Source: Eubacterium sp. (GTDB lineage: Bacteria > Bacillota > Clostridia > Lachnospirales > Lachnospiraceae). From it: DNA of 64,000 bases. Under the pieces are notes generated by a model. The model did not search any database and was not told the DNA's origin. It saw only the letters and a list, made by a program, of their open reading frames with translations. Below, one piece after another: positions 1-8,592 of this stretch. A program made the translations under genes and the position numbers. The stretch's first letter is position 1. Every line of letters starts with the position of its first letter. The stretch lies in assembly GCA_017406925.1 (NCBI GenBank), contig JAFQXO010000011.1, positions 186,001 to 250,000 on the forward strand, read 5' to 3'.

Positions 1-403
1 CACCTGTCTCTATTTCAACCTGGTGGTTGAACTCATCCACTTGAAGCAGATTCATTATTGATCCAGCACATCCTGCCTTGGGATTCATACATCCTATGTA
101 CACTTTGGCGATTCGTGCTTGCACGATAGCGCCAGAACACATCTGGCAAGGCTCTGTCGTCACATACATCTCGCAGTCATCCAAGCGCCAGTCTTTCATC
201 TTCTTGCTAGCTTTCTTTATAGCTATCATCTCCGCATGACTGAGTGTATTAGAATCCTTGTTTCTTCTGTTGTAGCCACGGCCAATGATTTTGCCATCAT
301 GCACTATGACGCATCCTATCGGTACATCCTTAATCTTCGCAGCCTTCTCGGCTTCTTTGATGGCTTCCATCATATATTGTTCTTTAGTCATTTCCTTTTT
401 CAT
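1..403 (-). CDS. tadA: tRNA-specific adenosine deaminase (TadA), 3' end cut by the window edge
   Basis: About 134 N-terminal residues are visible, reading from the ATG at 403 to the left edge with no stop. TadA deaminates the wobble adenosine of tRNA-Arg(ACG) to inosine in the cytoplasm. The zinc deaminase signature is complete: a His-Ala-Glu motif (LSHAEM) supplies the first zinc ligand and the proton-shuttling Glu, and PCQMC supplies the two Cys ligands. The start lies 2 bases after the stop of the GH18 gene with no strong ribosome site of its own, so it is probably translationally coupled to that gene. The C-terminus is outside the window. The identification is firm from the motifs; completeness cannot be judged. 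Confidence 0.93.
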   Translation of the reverse strand, partial: MKKEMTKEQYMMEAIKEAEKAAKIKDVPIGCVIVHDGKIIGRGYNRRNKDSNTLSHAEMIAIKKASKKMKDWRLDDCEMYVTTEPCQMCSGAIVQARIAKVYIGCMNPKAGCAGSIMNLLQVDEFNHQVEIETG

Positions 404-405
404 AA

Positions 406-2118
406 TTACTTAAAATATGGTGCGATAACATTCCAAATATTGTCAGTCTCTTGACCAAGTTTCCAGAATGCACTTCCACCTAAGTTGTATTTGTCCATGA
501 ATTTTAATCTCTTGTCTATCGACTTCGAGTTCTCAAGCCACATTTTATATGTCGCAGTTCCTTCATTCCACTCCACATAGTCCTGACCAGTTGAAGAGTC
601 ATACTGAGGTGTGGCATTTTTCTTATACGCCTTCTTGGCGCCAGCCATAGTCAAAACTGTCGAGGACAATTGAGTTCCGCTACCTTCCATTTCTTCATCC
701 GAAGACGTCTCCATCCAAAGTCTCGTATAGAAAGGCATAGCATTTATAATACGCTTTGAATCTTTTGTGAGGTCAATCGTAGATTTGATTCCATTTTCCA
801 TAAATGACATTGATGAAACCGAACCCGCCTCCTCACTGTTAGCGTTGTGCTCGTCGTAATTCATGATGACAACATAGTCTGCAATCTTATACTGCTGTGG
901 AATATCGTAAATATTGTTACCAGTTCCATCTGGCGCGTAATTGTCTATAGAAAGAACGAGGTCATTGTTTCTACACTCAACCGAAAGTTCTCTCAAGAAC
1001 TGTAAGTAACCTCTTGCATCTTCATATGTCACATATTCGAAATCGACATTGATACCATCGATGTCATATCTCTTGGCTTCGCCAACAATATTATCAACGA
1101 AGTTTTCTCTAGCCCTCGTATGGTTCATAACATAGACTGTATTCTTCTTTGATTTGAAATCATCTACGACTGCCCATACTTTCAAATCACTCTTGTGAGC
1201 CTTGCTCACATACGTCTGGTCCGCCAATGAATAGATAGCTCCACTCTTATTTTTCAAAGAGAACCATGTAGGCGCAATAACTTTAAGATTCTTAGCATGC
1301 TTAATCTTTTCGCCAAAAAAACTCGTCGCCACTACATTGGTCACACCATCAAACGCCATCGAAACTGGTTTCTTGTATGTGATATGTATGTAAGATGAAT
1401 CGTCGTTTTTATACGAAACTTTCTTAGTCTTTTCATCAGCCACTTCATCACTTCTGATGTAGCCGATGATACCTTTGTCAGTTCGGATCTTAGTCCAATT
1501 CTCACCACTGTTTATAATCTTAAAAGGAGTATCCTCCTCTATTTCCTGAACAATCAAGTTCTGATAATCGCCCTTCGTGCGAACTTCGGTATCGCTGTCA
1601 GCCTTAGCCATCCTCACCTTGCCAGACTCATATGTCAGCATAACTATCGCCGGAACCTCACCCGACTTTTTGATAACCTTGTAATCAAAGTCCACTAGCT
1701 TCTTCACAAAATTTATATTCAAATATACTTTTTTATCATCCTTGAAAGACTTATTTCCACCGATGTCGTAAACATTGTTGCTCGTGGCATCTGTGAAAAT
1801 GATTTTGTTGCTGTTTTTGTCATAGTAAAATCTATCGTCCATTTCTCTAGCTGTGTCGACATTGAGATAAACTTTTCCACCTTTGATAATGGCAAAGTCT
1901 TCGCTATATTCTTCTTCCATTGCAACAGCAGCCACCTCGCCTTTAGAGGATGTGTAAACCTTATCCTCGCCACCATCTGCTGAGTAGGTGAGGTTCATAT
2001 ACCAATTAATATCAACCTTGCCACTGTTCTTCCTAAGGAACATGTCACATCCAGCAGTCGTCACTGTGGCCAGAGCCAATGCCAATATCAAAACCAAACT
2101 TGTTATTCGCTTTTTCAT
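406..2118 (-). CDS. Lipoprotein with SH3-like and GH18 glycosidase domains
   Basis: The 570-residue protein starts with a lipoprotein signal peptide (KKR, hydrophobic core, lipobox T-A-G-C with Cys24), so it should be anchored outside the membrane. Residues around 60-175 contain strand-rich repeats like those preceding SH3 domains in wall hydrolases. About 180-235 form a bacterial SH3-like domain. About 250-565 are a GH18 barrel with the DGINVDFE signature, Glu361 being the predicted acid. It resembles the SH3-GH18 enzymes that act on peptidoglycan or spore cortex in Firmicutes; the substrate is inferred. The ATG at 2118 is chosen because GGAGGA sits just upstream and the signal peptide begins there. 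An in-frame extension to 2235 would run through a terminator hairpin and is unlikely to be protein. Confidence 0.85.
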   Translation of the reverse strand: MKKRITSLVLILALALATVTTAGCDMFLRKNSGKVDINWYMNLTYSADGGEDKVYTSSKGEVAAVAMEEEYSEDFAIIKGGKVYLNVDTAREMDDRFYYDKNSNKIIFTDATSNNVYDIGGNKSFKDDKKVYLNINFVKKLVDFDYKVIKKSGEVPAIVMLTYESGKVRMAKADSDTEVRTKGDYQNLIVQEIEEDTPFKIINSGENWTKIRTDKGIIGYIRSDEVADEKTKKVSYKNDDSSYIHITYKKPVSMAFDGVTNVVATSFFGEKIKHAKNLKVIAPTWFSLKNKSGAIYSLADQTYVSKAHKSDLKVWAVVDDFKSKKNTVYVMNHTRARENFVDNIVGEAKRYDIDGINVDFEYVTYEDARGYLQFLRELSVECRNNDLVLSIDNYAPDGTGNNIYDIPQQYKIADYVVIMNYDEHNANSEEAGSVSSMSFMENGIKSTIDLTKDSKRIINAMPFYTRLWMETSSDEEMEGSGTQLSSTVLTMAGAKKAYKKNATPQYDSSTGQDYVEWNEGTATYKMWLENSKSIDKRLKFMDKYNLGGSAFWKLGQETDNIWNVIAPYFK

Positions 2119-2258
2119 TTCAAATCCTCCAAAAAATGCCGGCACAAGATATTTTGTGCCGACATGTGCGTTCACTTGAGTCTTTAATAGAAGGTCATCA
2201 GTGATGTATATTAAACCTTCTGTTGTTAGTCTCAAATAGCTGCAATCTGTTCGACACC
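2119..2258 (-). promoter_or_regulatory. Leader RNA of the GH18 gene, with hairpin and attenuator-like terminator
   Basis: Between the predicted transcription start (about 2252) and the ATG at 2118 the minus strand carries two structures. The first is at 2189-2221 (AGAAGGT pairing with ACCTTCT, plus an inner CATC/GATG stem). The second is a GC-rich terminator at 2131-2164 that touches the GGAGGA ribosome site. A promoter, a leader hairpin and a terminator directly before the ribosome site is the layout of an attenuator. I do not recognise it as a known riboswitch class. Confidence 0.45.
2131..2164 (-). terminator. Intrinsic terminator in the GH18 leader
   Basis: An 11-bp stem (TGCCGGCACAA and TTGTGCCGACA on the plus strand, with one G-U pair) and a 6-base loop are followed on the minus strand by six Ts at 2136-2131. 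The next bases are the GGAGGA ribosome site of the GH18 gene, so this terminator lies inside that gene's leader, not behind a gene. Confidence 0.7.
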
Positions 2259-2287
2259 ATTATAGCATGCACCATTTCGAAAATCAA
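2259..2287 (-). promoter_or_regulatory. Sigma-A promoter for the GH18 gene and tadA
   Basis: On the minus strand TTGATT (2287-2282), a 17-base spacer ending in TGC, and TATAAT (2264-2259). This gives a transcription start near 2252, after the stop of the TrmH-family gene. Confidence 0.7.
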
Positions 2288-2304
2288 CACAAACAAAATG
2301 TGAT

Positions 2305-3075
2305 TTATTTATACATAAGCACCGCTGCCGCTATCGCAGCGTTTAAAGATTCTACATTACCTGACATTGGAATTTTCACTAACTGATCCGCCTTGTCAGC
2401 AATTTCTTTTGAGAGTCCTTTAGACTCATTTCCAATCATGATAGCCCTTTTGTCTGCCATCTGAATTTCATTCAAATCTACGCCATCTAAATGTGCGGCA
2501 TATACTGTAATGCCCTCACCCTTTATCTCATCTATTGCCGATGCGAGGTCGTCAACTATCACAAATGGAACTCTATAAATCGAACCCATCGTTGATCGGA
2601 TTACTTTTGGATTGTAAACATCCACTGTATCTCGACTCATAACAACAGCACTCACATCTGCTGCCTCACTTGTTCTAATAATGGTTCCAAGATTTCCTGG
2701 GTCCTGCAATCTATCTAAAACTATAATCGTAGTTTTTTCACCGCTATTTTCCAAAATTTCTTCTAAATCATACTTAGCCTGTTTTACTACAGCTAGTATT
2801 CCTTGCGGAGTGACCGTGTCGCTCATCTTTTTGTAAACACTATCCGTAGTCACGTAGCATCTCTTCCCAGAAATCTCAACTGTATCTTCTGCTTCTATGT
2901 TTTGCTCTTTTAAGAAACTCTCAGATACAAATCCCTCTGCGAACTGTTCCTCAGATATTTCCTCGAACATCTTTATTCCTTCCACCACAAACACGCCCTC
3001 TTCATTTCGGGCTTTGCTCTTCTTTATGAGTTTGCTTACTCTTTTAACTTGTTCGTTCGAAGTGGATGAAATCAT
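2305..3075 (-). CDS. TrmH/SpoU-family RNA 2'-O-ribose methyltransferase
   Basis: The 256-residue protein has an N-terminal RNA-binding substrate domain (about 1-95, with the usual EGVFVVEG start) and a C-terminal SPOUT knot methyltransferase domain. All three SpoU motifs are visible: motif 1 around DPGNLGTIIRT with the catalytic Arg, motif 2 IGNESKGLS, and motif 3 IPMSGNVESLNAA. Such enzymes use S-adenosylmethionine to methylate ribose in rRNA or tRNA; the target nucleotide cannot be told. The start overlaps the dnaE stop by one base (TAATG), so it is translationally coupled to dnaE. Confidence 0.88.
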   Translation of the reverse strand: MISSTSNEQVKRVSKLIKKSKARNEEGVFVVEGIKMFEEISEEQFAEGFVSESFLKEQNIEAEDTVEISGKRCYVTTDSVYKKMSDTVTPQGILAVVKQAKYDLEEILENSGEKTTIIVLDRLQDPGNLGTIIRTSEAADVSAVVMSRDTVDVYNPKVIRSTMGSIYRVPFVIVDDLASAIDEIKGEGITVYAAHLDGVDLNEIQMADKRAIMIGNESKGLSKEIADKADQLVKIPMSGNVESLNAAIAAAVLMYK

Positions 3076-6000
3076 TAGTCTACTACCTTTACCATATCTT
3101 CGCCGTATCTTTCCTTAAGTTTCTCCACGAAACTCTCGGTAATCTCTACTCTTTTATCGGCCGATAAACTTTTCTTTTGTCTTTCTTCAGCTAGCGCGAT
3201 AAACACTTTATCGTTGCCTCGGTGCGAGGCAATAATCTCTAACAACTCTGGTTCCTTCGCCTCATACTCATCTTTATTCTTAAAAGCAATCCAAAGTTGT
3301 GATGGCATCTGGTCAAACTCAGTTATGCTGTTTGCCAAAACTTTTCCATCGTTGTTTTCCTCAATCTGTGCGTCACCACTCACAAAGAGAATGCGACCTT
3401 CCTCAATTAGATTCTTATATTGCTCGTACTGTCTAGGGAAAACAATCACCTCAACCGTTCCGACGAGGTCTTCTAGTTGGATGAAAGCCATCTGCTGTCC
3501 CTTCTTCGTAAATAATGTTCTAATATCATTCACGATTCCACCGACTGTGACTTTGCTCTTGTCCTTGATAACTGGATCTTCACCTTCTTCAGGTTCCGCA
3601 AAGTCAACGGAGATATTTGTTATATGCTTTTTCCATTTGCCCTCAAGAGTTTCCAATGGATGACCACTTACATAGATTCCGAGAACTTCCTTCTCGAACT
3701 CTAGCATCTGATCCTTCGCATACTCTCCAACATCTGGCAATTGCATTTTATATTTTTCCTGGTCTTCCTCGTCCACAAAGTCGAAGAGTGTAGACTGACC
3801 AGCCATAGTGTCTTTCTTTGTTTGATTGATGCTATCCACTATCTGAACATACACCATCATCATCTGTTTTCTAGTGGCATCAAACGAGTCAAATGCTCCT
3901 GCCTTGATAAAGTTTTCGATTGCACGCTTATTGACGCCGAGCGGCGATGTCCTTGTGATAAAATCTTCGAGGTCCACATACTCGCCGTGAGCGTCACGCT
4001 CTGCAATAATCTCGTTAATGATAGATGTGCCGACTGACTTAATCGCAGCGAGACCATATACGATGGCGTCGCCCTTTGCGGAGAACTCACTCGTACTGTG
4101 GTTTATATCTGGTGGCAGAATCTCGATTCCCATCGAACGACAAGAGTAAATATACTCCGCCACCTTTGTATTCACATCCATTACAGAAGTTAACATCGCG
4201 GCCATAAACTCTGTTGGATAATAATATTTCAAATATGCTGTCTGATATGCGACTACCGCATATGCTGCCGCATGAGACTTGTTGAAGGCATACTTTGCGA
4301 AGTCAATCATCTCCTCGTAGATCTTGTCTGCGACAACTTCACTAATGCCGTTATTTACACAGCCCTTAACGCCCTCTGCCTCATTTCCGTAAACGAAACT
4401 CTGGCGTTCCTTTTCCATAACGCTCTGCTTCTTCTTACTCATTGCGCGTCGAAGAAGATCGCTTCGACCCAATGAATATCCGGCGAGGTCGCGCACAATC
4501 TGCATTACTTGCTCCTGATATACGATACAGCCGTATGTAGGTTCAAGAATAGGCTTAAGCTGTGGGCAATCGTAAGTCACACTTGAGATATCATTCTTTC
4601 CTGCCAAGTACTTTGGAATAAAGTCCATAGGGCCTGGACGATAAAGTGAAATACCCGCGATAATATCCTCAAGGCTTTTTGGTTTTAGCTCGCGCATAAA
4701 GTTTTTCATTCCTGCACTCTCAAGCTGGAATATGCCCTCAGTGTTTCCTGTTCCTATATAATTCAAGACATTCTCATCGTTAACATCAAGAGATTTAATG
4801 TCCACATCCACATTTCGATTTTTCTTAATCAAATCAATCGTATGTTGGATAACTGTAAGATTTCGAAGACCTAAGAAATCCATTTTCAAAAGACCTAGTT
4901 CTTCTAGCGTTGTCATCACATACTGCGTCGTCGGCGAGCCGTCCGCCGCAATGGATAGTGGAACGTAATCATCTACTGGCTTCGCGCAGATAACTACACC
5001 CGCCGCATGCATTGAAGCATGGCGTGGTAAACCTTCCAATCTCTTTGACATATCTATCAAATATTTTATTTGAGAATCACTGTCGTAGCGCTCCTTCAAA
5101 TCTTTGTTCATCTTTAACGCCATATCTAGCGTGATGTTAAGTTCGTTTGGAATCATCTTTGCGATTTCATCGCACAATGCATATGGCATATCGAGAACTC
5201 GTCCAACATCTCGAACTACACCCTTCGCTTTAAGCGTTCCAAATGTAACGATTTGTGCCACATGGTCGTGTCCATATTTATTTGCCACATAATCGATAAC
5301 TTCTTGGCGACGCTCGATACAAAAGTCGATATCAATATCGGGCATCGATACACGCTCTGGGTTTAGGAAACGCTCAAACAGAAGCGCATACCTCATAGGC
5401 TCAATATCTGTAATTTCCAAAACGTATGAAACGATACTTCCCGCAGCCGAACCTCTACCAGGCCCAACTGGAATACCGTGTGATTTTGCATAATGTATAA
5501 AATCCCAAACGATTAAGAAATACTCGATGTATCCCATATCTCGAATGGTGTTAAGTTCAAACTCAAGACGCTCTTTCAACTCCTCTACTGTGGCATCACA
5601 GTTAGGGTCCTCCTCACCTCTCATAACTGGGTAACGCTTCTCTAGTCCATTCTCGCAAAGTTCTTTGAGATAAGTCCAAGCTGTATATCCTTCTGGAACA
5701 TCATAGTTAGGCAGTTTAGTCACGCCAAACTCAAATGTCACATTACATCTGTCAGCAATCTTTTGCGTATTCTCAAGCGCCTGTGGAGCATACTTAAATA
5801 GTTCAGCCATCTCCTCAGGAGATTTCAGATAAAACTGTCCGCCTTCATAGCGCATTCTATCTTCATCGCTCTTCAACTTTCCTGTCTGAATACAGAGCAA
5901 TATATCATGTGCCTCCACATCATCTTTGTATGTGTAGTGCACATCATTGGTACAGACAAGGTCTACACCAATCTCTTCGCTAAGTCTGAGAAGCGACTGG

Positions 6001-6560
6001 TTAACTGTCTGCTGTTCAGGAATACCGTGATCCTGAAGTTCCAAGAAATAATTATTCTTTCCAAATATGTCCAAGTGACGAAGAGCCGCCGCCTTTCCTT
6101 CTTCATAGTTGCCTCTGGCAAGATGCTTCTGAACCTCACCTGCTAGACATGCGCTAAGGCATATGATGCCCTCGTGGAACTCACGAAGCACCTCATAGTC
6201 CACGCGTGGCTTGTAGTAAAAGCCTTCCGTGAAACCTTTCGATACGATCTTACACAGATTTTCATAACCCTTATTATTTTCGGCCAACAAAATAAGGTGA
6301 TTGTATCTCTCTTCACTCTCACCTGGGGATTTTTCAAATCGCGAACCTGGCGCGACGTAAACCTCGCAGCCAATGATAGGCTTGATGCCCACTTCATTGG
6401 CGGCACGGTAAAAATCAATCGCTCCGTACATAACGCCGTGGTCCGTAATCGCCAAACTATTCATGCCAAGTTCTTTGGCCTGCTTGGTAATCTCTTTAAT
6501 TTTGCTCGAGCCGTCCAACAGACTATATTCTGTATGGACATGCAAGTGTGTAAAATCCAT
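3075..6560 (-). CDS. dnaE: DNA polymerase III alpha subunit
   Basis: This is a replicative polymerase of the DnaE type, about 1161 residues, the family's usual length. It opens with a PHP domain (HLHVHTEYSLLDG), then has the C-family polymerase core (GRGSAAGS, and PDIDIDF with the catalytic aspartates), helix-hairpin-helix and an OB-fold near the C-terminus (GTVEVIVFP). The ATG at 6560 (protein start MDFTHLHVH) is preferred over an upstream in-frame ATG at 6599. The longer form would be read through the terminator hairpin at 6578-6609, and the family begins at this point. AAAGG lies close before the ATG. The TrmH-family gene follows with a one-base overlap. No promoter is visible between the terminator and the start, so expression seems to depend on read-through. 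Confidence 0.96.
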   Translation of the reverse strand: MDFTHLHVHTEYSLLDGSSKIKEITKQAKELGMNSLAITDHGVMYGAIDFYRAANEVGIKPIIGCEVYVAPGSRFEKSPGESEERYNHLILLAENNKGYENLCKIVSKGFTEGFYYKPRVDYEVLREFHEGIICLSACLAGEVQKHLARGNYEEGKAAALRHLDIFGKNNYFLELQDHGIPEQQTVNQSLLRLSEEIGVDLVCTNDVHYTYKDDVEAHDILLCIQTGKLKSDEDRMRYEGGQFYLKSPEEMAELFKYAPQALENTQKIADRCNVTFEFGVTKLPNYDVPEGYTAWTYLKELCENGLEKRYPVMRGEEDPNCDATVEELKERLEFELNTIRDMGYIEYFLIVWDFIHYAKSHGIPVGPGRGSAAGSIVSYVLEITDIEPMRYALLFERFLNPERVSMPDIDIDFCIERRQEVIDYVANKYGHDHVAQIVTFGTLKAKGVVRDVGRVLDMPYALCDEIAKMIPNELNITLDMALKMNKDLKERYDSDSQIKYLIDMSKRLEGLPRHASMHAAGVVICAKPVDDYVPLSIAADGSPTTQYVMTTLEELGLLKMDFLGLRNLTVIQHTIDLIKKNRNVDVDIKSLDVNDENVLNYIGTGNTEGIFQLESAGMKNFMRELKPKSLEDIIAGISLYRPGPMDFIPKYLAGKNDISSVTYDCPQLKPILEPTYGCIVYQEQVMQIVRDLAGYSLGRSDLLRRAMSKKKQSVMEKERQSFVYGNEAEGVKGCVNNGISEVVADKIYEEMIDFAKYAFNKSHAAAYAVVAYQTAYLKYYYPTEFMAAMLTSVMDVNTKVAEYIYSCRSMGIEILPPDINHSTSEFSAKGDAIVYGLAAIKSVGTSIINEIIAERDAHGEYVDLEDFITRTSPLGVNKRAIENFIKAGAFDSFDATRKQMMMVYVQIVDSINQTKKDTMAGQSTLFDFVDEEDQEKYKMQLPDVGEYAKDQMLEFEKEVLGIYVSGHPLETLEGKWKKHITNISVDFAEPEEGEDPVIKDKSKVTVGGIVNDIRTLFTKKGQQMAFIQLEDLVGTVEVIVFPRQYEQYKNLIEEGRILFVSGDAQIEENNDGKVLANSITEFDQMPSQLWIAFKNKDEYEAKEPELLEIIASHRGNDKVFIALAEERQKKSLSADKRVEITESFVEKLKERYGEDMVKVVD

Positions 6561-6577
6561 TTCCTTTGTACCTATGT

Positions 6578-6609
6578 AAAAAACTTCCGGATGGACCATC
6601 CGGAAGTTT
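6578..6609 (-). terminator. Strong intrinsic terminator immediately upstream of dnaE
   Basis: A perfect 14-bp inverted repeat (6581-6594 and 6596-6609, one-base centre) is followed on the minus strand by TTTTTT at 6583-6578. It lies 5 bases after the stop of the membrane-protein gene and ends 17 bases before the dnaE ATG. Confidence 0.85.
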
Positions 6610-6614
6610 AATCT

Positions 6615-7286
6615 CTAATATCTTTTTCGCATCCTAGGTCGTAGAACTGCTATCTCATAAATATAGAATGCTATGGCCGGCATGGCGCTTACCAGTCCAT
6701 ACAACAAGCCTCTCAACATCTGTTCTTTACTTACTATCAATCCATTTGAAACAATCATTCCCGCCATTACAAACAGCAATATCGCTGAAACTGATGGCAT
6801 ATATCTGATACGTCCAGCCTCTCTCAAGAGGAATAGAATCATCACAACCATCATTACTAGCGTTGTAATGAAGAAGATAGTAACATTCAATCTACTTCTG
6901 CGCTGGAATAAACCAGCAGTCTGTGTAAACATTGCGGCCGCAGCCTCAAGTCCACTAAAAATAGCAAACAGTAGATAAGTAATCTTTAAGCTCTTGCGAA
7001 TATTTCCTCTTAAGATAGCAATAATAAAAATAATCATTGCAACCAATGGAATTAGCAAGATAGCAGATGAAACAGCATGAGAAACTTTAATAGTGTAAGC
7101 AACATTCATCGCCTTCTCAGCCGCTTCTCTCTTATAAATAGGATCTCCTCCAACTACGTACATAAAGCACTTAGAACCTGTGTTCCACAAAGGCTCTTTC
7201 ATCTGGATGATGATGCCTCCGACACTCAATATACTAAAAATAATTGTAAGGATTTCCCCTATTGAAATACGTTTTTTTCCGTTCAT
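6615..7286 (-). CDS. Six-helix membrane protein of unknown function
   Basis: The 223-residue protein has about six hydrophobic helices and no motif I recognise. The ATG at 7286 (MNGKKRISIGE) is chosen because AAGGAG lies 9 bases upstream; in-frame starts farther up would cover the promoter. It is a single-gene unit: its own promoter lies at 7321-7349 and its own terminator at 6578-6609. The short charged N-terminus before helix 1 suggests a cytoplasmic N-terminus. No function is proposed. Confidence 0.7.
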   Translation of the reverse strand: MNGKKRISIGEILTIIFSILSVGGIIIQMKEPLWNTGSKCFMYVVGGDPIYKREAAEKAMNVAYTIKVSHAVSSAILLIPLVAMIIFIIAILRGNIRKSLKITYLLFAIFSGLEAAAAMFTQTAGLFQRRSRLNVTIFFITTLVMMVVMILFLLREAGRIRYMPSVSAILLFVMAGMIVSNGLIVSKEQMLRGLLYGLVSAMPAIAFYIYEIAVLRPRMRKRY

Positions 7287-7320
7287 AATAAAATTCTCCT
7301 TTTTCATACCCACTAGAAAT

Positions 7321-7349
7321 ATTTTACTAAAACCATATATAAATGTCAA
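7321..7349 (-). promoter_or_regulatory. Near-consensus sigma-A promoter for the 6615-7286 membrane protein
   Basis: On the minus strand TTGACA (7349-7344), 17-base spacer, TAAAAT (7326-7321). The -35 box begins within the T-tract of the upstream terminator. Confidence 0.85.
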
Positions 7350-7376
7350 AAACCGCACAGCGTAAACTGTGCGGTT
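7348..7376 (-). terminator. Intrinsic terminator of the ftsH-to-HPr operon
   Basis: A perfect 10-bp stem (AACCGCACAG and CTGTGCGGTT, 7351-7376, six-base loop) is followed on the minus strand by TTTTT. It lies 12 bases after the HPr-like gene. Confidence 0.88.
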
Positions 7377-7388
7377 AAAATCCTTTAT

Positions 7389-7643
7389 TTATGCGCTAAC
7401 AAGGAAGTCTGCGATGTCTTCTATCGCTCTCTCCTCATCATTGCCTTCGGCAAGAATAGTAATTTCTTTGCCAGGTACGATGCCGAGAGCCATCATTCCC
7501 ATAATGCTCTTTGCGTTGACCTTCTTGGTATCGCATTCTATATAAATTTTACTCTCGTACTTGTTTGCGACCTGTACGCATTTGGCCACGGGGCTAGCGT
7601 CCCCTGAGTCCTTTACATCAATTACTACGCTTTTACTTGTCAT
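7389..7643 (-). CDS. HPr-like protein with Asp at position 15 (Crh-like regulator)
   Basis: The 84-residue HPr fold is clear, but the phosphocarrier site is lost. A gapless alignment puts Asp15 where the PTS histidine should be and Ser17 where the catalytic arginine should be (GDASPVA in place of GxHARPA). The regulatory serine site is intact (NAKSIMGMM, Ser46 at exactly position 46). By analogy with Bacillus Crh, which has Gln15 and also lies next to whiA and rapZ, this protein should not carry phosphate for sugar uptake. It could be phosphorylated on Ser46 by the HPrK encoded in the same operon and act in catabolite regulation. The start overlaps whiA by 11 bases, with AGGGAG inside the end of whiA. 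It is the last gene of the operon. Confidence 0.85.
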   Translation of the reverse strand: MTSKSVVIDVKDSGDASPVAKCVQVANKYESKIYIECDTKKVNAKSIMGMMALGIVPGKEITILAEGNDEERAIEDIADFLVSA

Positions 7644-8592
7644 TTTTTTCTCCCTTTAAATCCTCAGCAATCTGACTTATCTTTCTAAGTCGGTGATTCA
7701 CTCCTGATTTTCCGAGTGGCGGATCCATCATCTCGCCTAACTCCTGAAGTGAAGCCTCTGGATTTTCTAATCTAATCATCGCGATGTCTCGCAATTTCTC
7801 AGGTAAATATGAAATACCTTCGTAATCTATAATATACTGGATATCTTCTTGCTGTCTGTGCGATGTCTCAACGGTCTTTTTGATATTGGCCGCCTCGCAG
7901 TTAACCTGTCTGTTGTAGTAGTTGCTCATACCTTTCAAGATACGAACATTTTCCATCTCCATCAAGGCCACTGGCGCTTCTATCACACCAAGCGCATCTA
8001 TGATGCCCTCGCCTTCCTTTATATAGACCACATAGTTCCCTTTTCGGGCAACTACCTTCGACTCGATTTCAAAACATTTAAAAAGTTCAACTATCTGTTT
8101 TGCCTTATCTTCGCTCACAGTCTTTATCTCGAAGTGATACGAATTATTTGGGTTGTTAACCGAGCCCTGTGCAATAAATGCTCCTCTAAGGTATGCTCTC
8201 TTACAGCAATCCCTCTTTAGAATCTCATTTTTGCCAACGGAAAGATTTTCTCTTATTTCGCCTGTTTTGTCAAGAATTTTTGTTTCCTCGAGAATTTGAA
8301 TCGCTTGCTCGTGTTCTCTCACCCACACAGTGTATGTGTTCATCTTATGTGAGTATGGATTCTCCTCGAGGTTTATGTCTGACTCTATTTTATATGTCTT
8401 GCGAAGCAATTCTTTGAACTTCTTCGCAGTGGTTTCTGTCTCAGTGTGAAGTTTGATTTGATACTTGTCTTCGACATCAATCAAAACATCACCACACATA
8501 GAAATGAGGGCAGCAATCTCTGCTACCCTACAATGTCTTGCATTACTTATGCGTTTTTCTAGTTCTCTCTTTACGTCGCCAGTAAAACTCAT
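7633..8592 (-). CDS. whiA: DNA-binding protein WhiA
   Basis: This 319-residue protein matches the WhiA family: an N-terminal domain related to LAGLIDADG endonucleases and a C-terminal helix-turn-helix (about 240-315, with SLQELGEMMDPPLGKSGVNHR typical of the family). WhiA is a nucleoid-associated regulator linked to cell division and chromosome segregation in Firmicutes and to sporulation in Streptomyces. Its start follows the rapZ stop with no gap (TAAATG) and its end overlaps the HPr-like gene. The rapZ-whiA-Crh order matches that of Bacillus, except that the yvcK/gluconeogenesis-factor gene usually between rapZ and whiA is absent. Confidence 0.95.
   Translation of the reverse strand: MSFTGDVKRELEKRISNARHCRVAEIAALISMCGDVLIDVEDKYQIKLHTETETTAKKFKELLRKTYKIESDINLEENPYSHKMNTYTVWVREHEQAIQILEETKILDKTGEIRENLSVGKNEILKRDCCKRAYLRGAFIAQGSVNNPNNSYHFEIKTVSEDKAKQIVELFKCFEIESKVVARKGNYVVYIKEGEGIIDALGVIEAPVALMEMENVRILKGMSNYYNRQVNCEAANIKKTVETSHRQQEDIQYIIDYEGISYLPEKLRDIAMIRLENPEASLQELGEMMDPPLGKSGVNHRLRKISQIAEDLKGEKNDK

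Noticed and set aside
2119..2235. N-terminal extension of the GH18 protein (39 residues from 2235)
   Set aside because: It would be translated from the leader across the terminator hairpin; the signal peptide and GGAGGA site place the start at 2118.
2288..2320. Terminator after the TrmH-family gene
   Set aside because: AAATCACA/TGTG..GATTT pairing is short, bulged and AT-rich; not convincing.
6174..6611. 145-codon open frame antisense to dnaE
   Set aside because: It lies entirely opposite dnaE and its leader hairpin, with no domain pattern; a shadow of the real gene.
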